Positions 11,034 to 23,559 of a stretch of DNA of 64,000 nucleotides are shown here, piece after piece. The stretch is from Cyrtodaria siliqua (taxonomy: Eukaryota > Mollusca > Bivalvia > Adapedonta > Hiatellidae), in NCBI GenBank assembly GCA_037043455.1, contig JAWPHD010003270.1, positions 131,501 to 195,500 on the forward strand. Direction: 5' to 3'. The notes under the pieces are model-generated. The model was not told the origin of the DNA and made no database searches. It worked only from the letters and a program-made list of their open reading frames with translations. How positions within the stretch are numbered: the stretch's first letter is position 1; each line of letters starts with the position of its first letter. The position numbers and the translations under genes were made by a program.

Positions 11034-13665
11034 TCACGGGGTAGAATCAAAATGCTACTGTATTTATACAGCATATCGCGCAGTTGACTGTATTTTTGGT
11101 GTCACGGTTTAGAATCAACATGTCACTGTATTTATGCAGCATATCGCGTAGTTGATTGTATTGTTGGTGTAACGGGTTAGAATCAAATATGTAGCATATC
11201 GCGCAGTTGAATGTACTGTTGGTGTCACGGGGTAGAAACAACATGCGACTGTATTTATGCAGCATATCGCGCTGTTGAATGTACTGTTGGTGTCACGGGG
11301 TAAAATCAAAATGCGACTGTATTTATGCTGCATATCGCCAAGTTGATTGTACTGTTGGTGTCACGGGGTGGAATCAAAATGCGACTGTATGTAAGCAGCA
11401 AATCGCGTAGTTGATTGTACTTTTGGTGTCACGGGGTAGAATCATAATGCAACTGTACTTATGCAGCATATCTCGCAGTTTAATGTACTGTTTGTGTCAC
11501 GGGGCAGAATTATAATGAAACTGTATTTATGCTGCATATCGCCCAATTGATTGTACTGTTGGTGTCACATAACATGTAGAATCAAAATGCTACTGTATTT
11601 ATGCAGCATATCGCGCAGTTTAATGTACTGTTGGTGTCAGGGTGTAGAATCAAAATACGACTGTATTTATGCAGCATATCGCGCAGTTTAATGTACTGTT
11701 GGTGTCGCGTGGTATAATCATAATGCGATTGTATAAATGCAGCATATTGCGCAGCTGAGTGTCATGTTGGTGTCATTGGGTAGAATCAAAATGCGACTGT
11801 ATTTATGCAGCAGATTGAGCAGTTGATTGTACTGTTGTTGTTACGGGGTAGAATCAAATTGCGACTGTATTTATGCAGCACATATCGCGCAGTTGAATGT
11901 AATGTTGGTTTCACTGGTTAGAATCAACATGTCACTATTTATGCAGCATATCGAGCAGTTGATTATACTGTTGGTGTCATGGGGTAGAATCAACATGTCA
12001 CTATTTATGCGGCATTTCGCGCAGTTGAGTGTAATGTTGTTGTCACGTGTTAAAATCATAATGCAATTGTATTTATGTTGCATATCGCGCAGTTGATTTT
12101 ACTGTTGGTGTCATGGGATAGAATCAAAATGCGACAGTATTTATGCAGCATATCGCGCAGTTGAGTGTAATGTTGGTTTCACGGGGTAGAATCAAAATGC
12201 GACAGTATTTATGAAGCATATCGCGCAGTAGAATGTACTTTTGGTGTCACGGGGTAGAACCATAATGCGACTGTATTTGTGCAGCTTATCGCGTAGTTGA
12301 TTGTACTTTAGGGTCTTGGGGTAGAATCAAAATGCGATTGTATTTATGCATCATATCGCTCAGGTGTATGTATTGTTGGTGTTGTTGGGTAGAATCAACA
12401 TGTCACTGTATTTATGCAGCATATCGCGCAGTTGATTGTACTGTTGGTGTCATGGGGTAGAATCAACATGTCACTGTATGTATGCAGTATATCGCGCAAT
12501 TGATTGTACTGTTGGTGTCACAGGCTAGAATCAAAATGCCACTGTATTTATGCAGCATATCGCGAAGCTGATTGTACTGTTGGTGTCATGGGGTAGAATT
12601 ATAATGCACTTGTATTTATGCTGCTTATCGCGTAGTTGAATGTGCTGTTGGTGTCACGGGGTATAATCAACATCTCACTGTATATATGCAGCATATCACG
12701 CAGTTGATTGTACTGTTGTTGTCATGGTGTAGAATCAGAATGCCACTGTATTTATGCAGCATATCGCGAAGTTGATTGTACTGTTGGTGTCATGGGGTAG
12801 AATCAACATGTCACTGTATGTATGCAGCATATCGCGCAATTGATTGTACTGTTGGTGTCACAGGCTAGAATCAAAATGCCACTGTATTTATGCAGCATAT
12901 CGCGAAGCTGCTTGTACTGTTGGTGTCATGGGGTAGAATCAACATATCACTGTATTTATGCAGCATATCGCGCAATTGATTGTACTGTTGGTGTCACGGG
13001 GTAGAATTATAATGCACTTGTATTTATGCTGCATATCGCGTAGTTGAATGTGCTGTTGGTGTCACGGGGTAGAATCAACATATCACTGTATATATGCAGC
13101 ATATCACGCAGTTGATTGTACTGTTGTTGTGACGGCGTAGAATCAAAATGCCACTGTATTTTTGCAGCATATCGCGAAGTTGATTGTACTGTTGGTGTCA
13201 TGCCGTAGAATCAACATGTCACTGTATTTATGCAGCATATCGCGCAGTTGTACGTACTGTTGGTGTCACGGGGTAGAATCATAATGCGACTGTATTTATG
13301 CAGCATATCGCGCATTTGATTGTACTGTTGTTGTCTCGGTGTAGAATCAAATTGCGGCTGTATTTATGCAGGATATCGCGAAGTTGATTGTACTGTTGGT
13401 GTCATGGGGTAGAATCAACATTTCATCGTATTTATGCAGCATATCGCGTAGTTGATTGTACTGTTGGTGTCATGGGGTAGAATCAACAGGTCACTGTATT
13501 TATGCAGCATATCGCGCAGTTGATTGTACTGTTGTTGTCACGGGGTAAAATTATAATGCAATTGTATTTATGCTGCATATGGCGTAGTTGAATGTGCTGT
13601 TGGTGTCACGGGGTAGAATCAAAATGCGACTGTGTTTATGCAGCATATCGGGAAGTTGATTGTAC
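11034..13665. repeat. Satellite B, 68-bp unit, about 39 copies
   Basis: The unit contains GGTGTCACGGGGTAGAATC, ATGCGACTGTATTTATGC and AGCATATCGCGCAGTTGA; successive GGTGTCACGG starts are 68 bp apart. Individual copies vary (CAACATGTCAC versus AAAATGCGAC, CATGGGG versus CACGGGG). Pairs of variants repeat, for example the segments around 12440-12560 and 12790-12910, which points to multi-unit duplication. The short open frames are unit translations. Confidence 0.95.
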
Positions 13666-13760
13666 TGAAAAGTTAAAAAGTTTCATTCAGGCGCATTCGA
13701 TGGCCCAAACGACAAGACAATGCAAACGTAAGTAATCCCTCGAAAGGAAGTACACCACAA

Positions 13761-13827
13761 CTACAATCAACTGCGCGGTATGCAGCATAATTACAGTATC
13801 ATATTGATTCTATCTCATGACTCCAAC
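13761..13827 (-). repeat. Solitary inverted unit of satellite B
   Basis: Read on the minus strand this 67-bp segment gives GTTGGAGTCATGAGATAG, then AATTATGCTGCATACCGCGC and GTTGATTGTAG, a diverged single satellite unit in reverse orientation about 95 bp past the end of the array. Confidence 0.85.
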
Positions 13828-15838
13828 GGTCAGATATTTGAAAGTAACTATGCTATAAACTAATTTCGTTTTTATCTAAATGGGTGACCAAAGAAAATCT
13901 GATATCGTTGAACTAGAAGAAAGTGTCATTTATAATAATATGTAGGTTAAACGCTATAATATACGAATGAGTCGACAAAGTAAAACATTAAAGAACTTAA
14001 GGAGCAATAATATGGAAGCACATGGATATGTACGCTAGACGATTGCTCATACTTACAGGCACGTGTGATAGGAAGTGGAGTTCTAGTAGTGTGGTATATA
14101 CGATGTATGTTGATATTTGTTTTTGCAGAAACACAGAAAATATCTATTGTCGAACATTAAGGTTTGATTATTAAAGCCCCCTCATTTAATCCCTTTATTT
14201 TCGTGTTGGATTTTGCAGTGACGTAATCAGTTCATGTGGTCGTAACAGTTCATGTGATACATATGTCCGATAGTTAAGAAAAGCAGATAAAGTAATTGAA
14301 ATATGTCAAAAGGATTGCACACAGTATGTTGGTTGAATAAAGATGGCATTTTAAATACCCCTTTAATAGGGATGCTACGATAAAACAGAAAAAGGACGTG
14401 CATTAATACCACGTGATACTTCCCAAAGAACCGGTATATTCACACATGTGTGATTGATGCCGATTGATACATTATTTTATCGAATGTGAGATCGTCCTAT
14501 AAACACATATGATTCGAGAATATTGGTAATTGCCCTATTCGAATAGATCGCACATTCTAAATATTATTTTACTGATATTATCGTACAGCTTTGCGGCAGG
14601 TTTTGTGATTAGTTTCGATAATGTTCATCGTGATATGAAAACAAAACTGAAATTCGCAATTAAATATAGGTATAATTTTATTATAGGTATAATAACGATA
14701 GTTAAGATGAGAACTTGAACACAGCATGTGTTTCCCACTATTAAACGTGCGTGGCTGATACTGCCTGTTCTTTTAATAAAGTGTCATCGGAAGAATGAGC
14801 AGTTCAAGTAGATACAACAGAACTCCAAAACAGCGAATTCAAAAGGTTCTATTATTTTACATTTCGTGTTGTGCTTTAATTTAGTTCGGTTTAACGATCA
14901 ACCAATTATACCAACGTTTGAAAGAGATTTACCCCCGTGAATATCGCTTGACCTTATTCGTCACATACTTCTATATATAGAATTTCTATTTTTAGAAATG
15001 CCACGAAAATGCTATGAAAGTAGGTATAAAAGTCGAGTTAAAAATGTAGCTTTGACAAAACAACTCATATAGATAGGTTACTTAAATAACGAAATTATTC
15101 TCGGAAAAAAACGGATAAAGGATTATAATGTTGTACAGGTAAATATGTGCTTATAATAGTTTGTACTTAAACCAGTTAAGCTGTGTTGACTGCTATGTCT
15201 GCACATTTATCAATTATGTATAATGTATTTTAAGTTGAACATACTAGATAATCTCTATCAATGACCGTGTAGAAATGAACCAGTTGATTTGCATTGAAAA
15301 CGAATTGAAAAGACATAATGCATACAGTGTCTATCATTTTACCAGTTAGCCGGTTTAAACATGAAGCTTTAGATTAGTTTGTTTAAAACAGATTGCCCTG
15401 GTACACACGATATTGCACATGTAGCGATATAATCAATATTAGCATAAAGCCCCAGATATATGACCGCCGATGTATTTTGTATATGTTAATTATAATTATC
15501 TCTAATATGACAAGGAACAATTTATAAAAAATAAAAAAATAACGATTTTAGTTGAATTGTTGGGAATGCTTTTTGGTGTGTTTTGGGCTAAAATGTTGAC
15601 CCTGGAGGTAGATATTGGCCCTACCTGCCGAATGGTCACATAGTTTGCAAAAGAGTGTTTATAAAAATACATCCCATCAAGAGGATCTCAAACAGTGCGT
15701 TGCAATACTAAAGGTTCGTATCATTTTCTGATGAATTTCGTGATTAATTTCATTTTTAAAGTGCATACATCTCCATAAAACAAAGACTGTCCTATGCATT
15801 GTCGAAGAAACATTATACGACAAATACTTTATACTAGG
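13828..15838. other. AT-rich intergenic sequence, no gene seen
   Basis: Open frames here are 62 codons or shorter and have no recognisable motif. It is the upstream region of the HSPA12-like gene. Confidence 0.5.
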
Positions 15839-16015
15839 TTATAATAGCTTCAATCAGTCTCTATGCCCCTTCCATAGTAAAGTTATAATGCTGACAACCT
15901 GTTAACAACTCAAACCTGGTTAGAATTCTGGGAAACTAACTTTATCATGCAAATAAACATGTCTTTTATTAAACATCAACAAGGAAACAAGGGTTGCATA
16001 TCTTCTAACCACTAA
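15839..16015 (+). repeat. Segment duplicated at 52097-52265
   Basis: From GTTATAATAGC through AGTAAAGTT, GGTTAGAATTCTGGGAAACT and AACATGTCTTTTATTAAAC this stretch matches 52097-52265 in the same orientation over about 170 bp with moderate divergence. It lies directly upstream of the first coding exon of the HSPA12-like gene. It could be an unrecognised dispersed repeat or part of an old duplication. Confidence 0.65.
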
Positions 16016-17319
16016 CAAACATTTAAACATATGAGCTATGCTTGGCACAGTTAAATAATGGATGTGATGAAATAAGCAATGTTGCAGGTTTCCATGAAGA
16101 ATGGCCAAGTACGGTAAAACATCAACATCATCGTATCTTTTGGTTGCTGCATTTGACTTTGGAAAAACATACAGTTGCTACGCATTTGCTTTTGAATATG
16201 AGCCTGACCATATTCAATGTAATCAAGGCTGGAACGCTGGTTCTCGAAGGCTGATATCACTGAAGACGCCAACATGTGTGCTTGTTAAACCAAACAAAGA
16301 GTTTAGTGCCTTTGGTTATGATGCAGATAACAAGTATGCTGATCTGTGCGAGGACGGAAAGCATCATGACTGGTATCTGTTTAGAAGGTTTAAAATGGCA
16401 CTCCATAACAACAAGGTATGATACAATCTCTTGTAAGTACATCTGTCTTCAGTATCTCTGGATACTCGTATATGCCCTCCCACTACTGCGATATAGAGAA
16501 AAGTATGTCAGTGCCTTTTACTATCAAGTTTATTAAGCGAGGCTTAGAAAACAAAAGAACAGCGAGGCTCTGGCGAGCTATTCTGCGTGTGCGTGGCGAT
16601 CCTTATAAACTATATAGTGCAAGGCACTGACGTATTTTTTTTTTTAGTCATGCAGATCTATATTTTCTGTATAACTAATTACTAGAACTTGTTTGTGTTT
16701 TTTTAATGTAACGTTTGAAGTGGAGGCATATTGTTTTTGTTTTCCTTCATGACATTAAATTAACGTCAGATAACGTTACGTCCACCCCAGTTATGAGGCC
16801 AACCCTCTCCTGTTTAATCTTCTTGACTGTGTTCTGTGAATGCTACATTTACTATTCGAATTATATAGCAATTTGAACTGGCGTATTGCTTATGAATATT
16901 GTTTTTTTTATTATAAAGAATCTTACTAGACACACGCAGATACAAGACATAAGTGGCAAATCAATGCCGGCGATGACAGTATTCTCGATGGCCATTGGTT
17001 ACTTGCGGAAACACATGCTGCAGGCGGTGAACTGCATTTGTAGTGGCATAGAAGCGACGGACATCCTGTATGTACTCACTATTCCCGCCATCTGGAACGA
17101 CAACGCCAAACAGTTTATGAGAGAATCCGCTATAGAGGTAATTTCGTAATATAACTTCACTACAAGTACACAATTAGTCTAAATGTTCTTGCTTATATTT
17201 AAGTTTTACTTTTTAAAAGGGTTCATGTCGTTTTTCCCGAAGTTGAAGAACTAGACATACTGTATATATAAACATTGTAAAGCATCAAGGAATACAATCA
17301 GAATAAATACTATATATAT

Positions 17320-18905
17320 AACAAGAGACCCAAGAGGGCCTGTGAACGCTTTACTAACTAAGCTAAGTTTGTGTATAAGGGACCATAACTCTTGTCAAAA
17401 ATCATTCAACCGGAACATGGCTGAAATCTGGCCAGAGGTTCAGGAAATCTAGTCTGTGCAAATTTAGTGTATTAAAACCTTTAAAGGCTCATAACCCTGC
17501 CAAAATTAATTCAAAACAGTCTATAAATCATTTTAGAATGATTTTATTATTAGAATTTTGTGTTTCTGGGTTTCAGGAACCTCATTACACAATATCCAGT
17601 AAAACCTCAGTGCGTTCTGAGAATATAATGAGCTTTAAATTAACTGGTTTCATTGGTCCACTTTTTATCACTGAACCAATCAGAATGCTTCATTCATATT
17701 TTTATTTGGTTGCTTCTATCATGACATCACTTTCTGATATTATGACATCACACACTAGTATTATGACATCACGTCATGCTATTATGATGCAACTCAGTGT
17801 ATTCTCAAACTGAATGAGCCTTTTAATTGCTGTGAGAAACAGATTAAGACCCATTGAGTAATGAGTTTCTCGAAACCAAGAATCACAAAATTCTAAAAAT
17901 AAAAATAATTCTAAAATGATGTAATAGACTGTTACAACTGGAATACGGCGATGATATGCACAACTAGGCTTGCAACTAATCATCCTCGCCAAGATTCATT
18001 TAAATACGGCCAGAAGATCAGGAGAACTAGTAGGGATAAAGTGTATTAAAACCTATAAAACTCTGCCAAAAAACATTCGACCGGAAAAAGGCAATGAAAC
18101 GTATAACTAGGCTTGATACTGATCTTCCTTGCCAAGTTTCACTGAAATCCGGCCAGGGGTTCATGAGAACTAGTCCGGACAAATATTGTGTAATAAAACC
18201 TTTAAAGGGCCATAACTCCGCCAAAAATATTTTTTCAACCGCAACACGGTGATGAGCTCATCTGAGCTTGGTACCGATCATCCCTGTAAGATTTGCTGAA
18301 ATCCAGCCAGGGGTTCAGGAGAACTAGTCCAGACAAAACGTGTGTATTTAACACTTTTAAAGGGCCATAACTCCATCAAATGATTCAACCGGAACACGGT
18401 GGCGATATGTACAACTAGGCTTGGTACTAATAATTTCGCTGAAATCTGGCCAAATGAAGATCTTCAAGAGACAAAATACATAATCTTTGAACTATTGCAA
18501 GGGCCATAACTCTCGTGTTACAACGGTAATCCGATTTGGTTGGTTTTCGAACTTGTCCAAGCTTTTAAGCGCCATAACTCCGGTAAAAATGGTCCAAACT
18601 GGCTGGGATTTTTAACTCGTCCGAGCTTTCATTGATATCAACAATCTGGTAAAGTTTGAAAAAGATTGAATGAAAAATGAAGGCCCTATTGCGTTAACGG
18701 GGCAAAAAATATAGCAATTTTAACTAAATCTAGGGTTATAACTCTGGTGTAACTGGTCCATCTGTCTGGTTTTAGAACTCGTCCTAGCATTCATTGATAT
18801 AAACAACGAAAAAGGTCGGATGAAAAATGAAAGCCCTATCGTGTTAATGAGGCAAACGTTAACGGACGGACGACAACTCGCCATCCCTAAGCTTAGAGCT
18901 AAAAA
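17320..18905 (+). repeat. Degenerate dispersed repeat D2, copy 1
   Basis: Begins CAAGAGACCCAAGAGGGCCTG and ends with GGACGGACGACAACTCGCC. Inside are several diverged tandem subunits carrying GGGCCATAACTC, ATTCAACCGGAACACGG, CCGGCCAGGGGTTCAGGAGA and ACTAGTCCGGACAAA. No coding capacity. The start and end motifs resemble those at 19009 and 20680, so the two belong to one structural class. Confidence 0.7.
17517..17931. mobile_element. 415-bp MITE nested in repeat D2
   Basis: The ends are inverted repeats of about 65 bp: CAGTCTATAAATCATTTTAG on the left pairs with CTAAAATGATGTAATAGACTG on the right, then the pairing continues through AGAATTTTGTG and GGTTTC. The interior contains four ATGACATCAC-type motifs at 17719-17790. 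Flanking sequence belongs to D2. No unambiguous target duplication is visible, so hAT-like status (CAG-type end) is only a guess. Confidence 0.75.
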
Positions 18906-19004
18906 TAAGTTGTGATACCCACTATAATATGTGTTATTTTCTTGTATATTTTAGTACAAGAGAATGAAATAAGCCATAATTTTCAACAATCGAGTAAAGT
19001 CGAT

Positions 19005-20690
19005 CATGAACAAGGGGCCCAAGAGGGCCTTTAGACGCTCTACAGTGTAAACATGTCATATTTAGCCTTTTCCTATATAAACTTTGGGTCGCCACGGCGG
19101 CCATTTTGATTATTGCAAGAAAACAAAAAACACAAACTTAATAGACGCCAACCATTGTGATAAAGTTTCAACAAAATCCTTCAAAAGGTTTCAGAGAAGA
19201 TTTCATATTGAACCTTTTCCTATATAACTATATAATATATATTATGTAAATCTTGGTCAACATGGCAACCATTTTGATTAATCGATGATAACGAAAAACA
19301 CAAATTTGATAGAGGCCAATCCAAGGAACATATACATGATATTTCACTGGAATGGATTAAGTGGTTTCGGAGGAGATGTCGTTTTAAATTTCCTTAAATT
19401 TGACAGTTTTAGCCATGGAGGCCATGTCGGCCAACTGGCAGCTGTGAAAAACATAAACCTGAGGAGGACTTTCCCAAAGATCATTGTGTTTAAGTTTCAT
19501 TAAAATCCTTCAACTGGATTCAGAGAATATGTCATTTTTAGCCTTTTCCTATATAACTCTATGTAAAGTTTGGGTTGAAGTGGTGGCCATTTTGATTATT
19601 CGACAATAACGAAAAACACAAACTTGATAGAGGCCAACCCAAGGAACATGTATATGATATCTCACAAGAATGGAATAAGTGTTTTCGATATGGCGGCCTT
19701 CTTGGATGACTGGCGGCAACGAAAAACACAAATATGAGAGGGACTATCCCAAATATCATGGTGATTAATAAATACTGATAAAGGTGATCCTTTGAGAGCA
19801 ACAAACACAATTAAGAGAATAAAGCAGCAGACTCGGTTTTATTGAGTCTGTTCATGAGAAGTAATGAAAGAAGCAACACTTTTCACGCCCCCTAGCACCG
19901 CCGGTATTCTACTTCAAAGCCAAAGAAGAAAGAGAAATAGAAAATATAAGTTATAACTCTATGTAAACTTTGGGTCGCCGTGGAGGCCATTTTGATTATT
20001 CGACGATATATCTATGTAAACTTTTGGTCGCTGTGGCGTTCATTTTGATTATTTGAAGATAACGAAAAACACGAACTTGATATAGGCCAACCAAAGGAAC
20101 ATGTTTATGATATTTCACGAGAACGGAATAAGAGGTTTCTGATGAGATGTCGTTTAAAATTTCCTTAAATTTGACCTTATTTTAGCCATGGTGGTCATCT
20201 GAGGGGGACTATCCCAAAGATCATTGTAATGAAGTTTCATCAAAATCCTTCAAGCGGTTTCAAAAAAGATGTCATTTTTAGCCTTTTCCTATATAACTCT
20301 ATGCAAACTTTGAGTCGCCGTAGCGGCCATTTTGATTATTCGACGATAACGAAAAACACAAACTGGATAGAGGCCAACCCAAGCAACATATTTATGATAT
20401 TTCACAATAATGAAATATGTGGTTTCGGAGGAGATGACGTTTGAAATTTCCCTAAATTTGACCTATTTTTAGCCATGGTGGCCATCTTGGATGACTGGCG
20501 GCCATGAAAAATACAAATTTGAGAGAGGCCCTCCCAAGTATCATTGTGATGAAATTTCATCAAAATCCTTCAAGCAGTTTCAGAGGAGATGTCGATTTTA
20601 TAAATTTGCTTACAGACAATCAGACAGACGGATGACGGACATAAAGTGATCGCATAAGCTCGCCTGGCCTTTGGCCAGTAGAGCTGAAAA
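19005..20690 (+). repeat. Degenerate dispersed repeat D2-like, copy 2
   Basis: Begins CAAGGGGCCCAAGAGGGCC and ends CTCGCCTGGCCTTTGGCCAG. It contains four or five diverged subunits of about 330 bp with CCTATATAACTCTATGTAAAC, GGTCGCCGTGGCGGCCATT, TTGATTATTCGACGATAACG and AAAAACACAAACTTGATAGAGG. No gene. Confidence 0.75.
19830..19915 (+). repeat. Short dispersed repeat D3, copy 1
   Basis: GAGTCTGTTCATGAGAAGTAA followed by CACTTTTCACGCCCCCTAGCACCG. Matches 27745-27830 (same strand) and 62505-62580 (opposite strand). Confidence 0.6.
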
Positions 20691-21355
20691 TGAGTCATTT
20701 CATATGAATTGATAGCAAACAAATGTGTAGATATGACTGATCCATTATGCACACCAAAACAATAAAACAACACTGTAAGCACGGTTCTGAGAATATATCA
20801 ATATAAATGTGGGTTTAAGTACAAAATTTAAAATTGCTTGAAAAATAAACTATAATAATACTATTAACTAAACTTCTCCCAAATAAGCAATGTTCCTCTG
20901 GATTGATTTTCATTAATTTAATCTCTAACAGTAAACATTCGATAACTAGGTAAACGGGCGAACATGTTGCTAAGGATCTCAACAATTGTTAATTGCACTG
21001 CTCAATTTTTAAAATGATGATTTTATATAGGGGGGTATGGATTCCAACAGATTGAAACTAGTGCTCGAAACGGAAGCTACTTCAATGTGGTGTCAGAAGC
21101 AGATTACAGAACAAAAAATAGAACTTCTTGGAAAGGGAATCCAGTATATTGCGGTGGATTTAGGAGGTACGTATTAGCTTAGCAATACATTGTTTAATCT
21201 ATCCGGTTAACTGTCCCATCCAATGGACAATGCTAAGGAAAGTGTCCTGTTTAATGACAACCGAGTGGTAACCCAGTGGTGCCAGTGAGACCCGAACCAG
21301 TCATCTCTAGATTCAGAGACAAACGTACTTTTCAATGGACCACCACTGTCCATTA

Positions 21356-21383
21356 CAAGAAGAAGAAGAAGAAGAAGAAGAAG
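21356..21383 (+). repeat. (GAA)n microsatellite
   Basis: Nine or so uninterrupted GAA/AGA triplets inside the third intron of the HSPA12-like gene. Confidence 0.95.
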
Positions 21384-22620
21384 GACTAACCGCATTAGAG
21401 GCAGTAATCTTAAGCTGTCATCCGAAAAATAAATTTGGAATCGAGATATGTATACCGATATATGTTCTTGAAAAATCTTTACACCACGACTGCATGTCGC
21501 TTTTGTTTGTTTTAAAATTTTACAAATCATCGAGTATGTATTAGTTTTAAGGTATTATTCATTAAATGTAAAATACACGTTTTCAGATAAACTGATATAT
21601 CGGTACATGAAAAAAGGGCTGATGGGACGTTGAAGGAACTGTTAAAGGCTAGCGGAGGTCCCTGGGGAGGTAATGCTGTTGACATAAACTACATTAGCTT
21701 CCTAACAGAACTCTTCGGGAAGAAAGTTATTGATAGCTTCAAGAAAGACCAAATGGCTGACTACTTCGATATGCTGAGGGAATTTCAGACGACTAAACGG
21801 TCAATAACAATGGACGTTGAACGAAAAATTATCTTTCGTGTTGAACCGACGCTAAAGGAAATATACGAAAAGGGTGGACAAAAAATGAAACACTGTATAG
21901 CTTCTTCTAAGTATGCAAATAAGATAGAATGGATATCTGACAAAATGAAGATACAGCCCGACGTTGTGAGGAGTTGGTTTGAAACACCCATACAAAAGTT
22001 GATATGCCACTTAAAAGAAATACTTGCAGAACCACGTATGCAAAAGGTTAATACCATTGTTTTGGTGGGAGAATTTGGCGACTGTCAGCTTATCCATAGC
22101 GAGTTGAGACGCCAGCTCAAAAACAAGCTTCTAGTTATTCCAGAGCCGCCTGGTCTTGCAGTTCTGAAAGGCGCGGTAAGGTTTGGTCACATGTCCGGAA
22201 ATGATCTCCGCTAGAGTTGCGAAAATGGCGTATGGCATGAATGTACAAGATACGTTCATTCCGAAGGTCCATCCAGAGTCAAACATGATGATTGTCAATG
22301 GAAAGAAAATGTGTGTCGAGATTTTTAAAAAGTTTGTAAGTGTGGGAGATTAAAAAAAAATCTTTACTCAATCGAATATGCAAAGCTCCATCGTCTTTCC
22401 ATTCGTGTCAGATAGACTGAATCCGACTGTAGTGACAGATGACAGCTGCAAAAAAATAGGAGGACTGACTATCAAGCATCCAGATGGCGAGACGCTAGAA
22501 GACAAGAAATGCGACGTGACCTTCATATTTGGCGAAACAGAGCTACAGGTGAAAGTAAAAATACAGAAGACGGGACGGGAGTTTTACACGTCAATATACT
22601 GCCTTAACCCCCCTGCTTGA

Positions 22621-23340
22621 ACTCATAGTAGTAGTTGTCCCTGAACTGACAAACAAAGAACTCTTTTCATAACCTTTTTATAAAAAGTATCACCCTAATA
22701 TATATGTAAACTGCTCCGATAAACCTCACAAAGCTAAATCAAAGTATTATTAAATTGTGTTGGCAATGATGTTCATGGGAGAATATTGTTTTAGGTTTAT
22801 TTAGAGGTTTATTTAGAGGTTTATTTCTAGTTACGGCGACCATCTTGGATGCCGTGTTGACTAAATGAGTATAAACTTGATGTAGTTTAGGCAAAAGTTA
22901 ACTGACGACGACGACGACGGATAAGGAGAGGTCACAATATGTGAGAGTGGTCGGCTCAGACACAAAAAGATGGCACACTGTTTTGTAAAAATAAACGTAT
23001 TTATTAGTTTTCCTTTTTTCTCGTTCAAATAATTATAGTGCTGCTAAAAATAGTATATTATGTGAAATATGCATAATCAAAAGGATACTTTGTATACATG
23101 CGTCTAATAATATAGTAATATGTATGTAGTATAAACAATGGGTATATTCATTCTAAATGCATATGCAAATAATGGTATATGTATATATGTTAATACTGTA
23201 GGAACATTATTTCTTAAGATGGTGTAATGCATACTGTGGCTCCTACGTAGAAAATAAGGCTAGATCCAGCAAATTATAATACATATATAGAATTATATCA
23301 TTGAATTCATGTTTGTGTTTCGAATTTATTTTAGCCATCT
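22621..23340 (+). other. 3' flank of the HSPA12-like gene with repeat remnants
   Basis: Contains a triplicated TTTAGAGGTTTAT at 22795-22835, a D2-like tail (GGCGACCATCTTGGATG ... GACGACGACGACGACGG, 22840-22920) and an AATAAA at 22992, which is the first strong polyadenylation hexamer downstream of the stop at 22620. Confidence 0.45.
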
Positions 23341-23559
23341 CAAGGTGACCCATTTAATCTCACCGTCTTAGGTGGGACAAGGGTCGGGGAGGGCCACCCC
23401 TTGCTCCACTTTACAAGTAAATACGTAAAATATATCAATGAAATATAACAAAGAGAATAATTTATATCAATATGGATCAATTTAAACCTAATGCATGTAG
23501 TAATGTTTTATACCAATACAAAGTCGTTGTAACTGTTGTCCTTAAAGTAATTGAAGAAA

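Larger units (their letters stand above)
17138..21030 (+). other. Second intron of the HSPA12-like gene, filled with repeats
   Basis: A 3.9-kb intron with donor GAG|GTAATT and acceptor TATATAG|GGGGGT. The coding sense runs directly from SAIE to GGMDSNRLKL, so no exon is missing between. It holds two degenerate dispersed repeats and a nested MITE. Confidence 0.75.
16101..22620 (+). pseudogene. HSPA12-like (HSP70 superfamily) gene, probably disabled
   Basis: Four exons read as an HSPA12A/B-type ATPase-domain protein of about 570 codons, slightly short for the family. Exon 1 (16101-16415) starts MAKYGKTSTS and carries the phosphate-1 motif AAFDFGKTYSCYAF and WYLFRRFKMALHNNK. Exon 2 (16919-17137) has SMPAMTVFSMAIGYLRKHML and LTIPAIWNDNAKQFMRESAIE. 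Exon 3 (21031 to about 21170) has DSNRLKLVLETEATSMWCQ and ends at phosphate-2 VDLGG. Exon 4 (21587-22620) has DISVHEKRADGTLKELLKAS, IVLVGEFGDCQLI and EPPGLAVLKGAVRFG, ending CLNPPA. GT/AG sites and phase 0 agree for introns 1 and 2. A TAG-type noncoding acceptor (TTGCAG) at 16086 suggests an upstream 5' exon. Lesions: TAA at 21588-21590 in the only frame joining exons 3 and 4; a one-base insertion near 22197; and TAA at 22351-22353. Family members are thought to bind ATP and act in stress or immunity. Assembly error could mimic the lesions. Confidence 0.85.

Noticed and set aside
11034..13201. Open frames with repeated CCINTV, YGVESN and QHIAQL phrases
   Set aside because: Translations of the 68-bp satellite unit.
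11034..13665. CRISPR-like regularity of satellite B (also arrays A, C and D)
   Set aside because: Units are contiguous with no unique spacers, and the context is a eukaryotic nuclear genome.
16042..16442. Overlapping open frames on both strands at the first HSPA12-like exon
   Set aside because: Only the frame starting at 16101 matches the HSP70-type motifs; the others are shadows.
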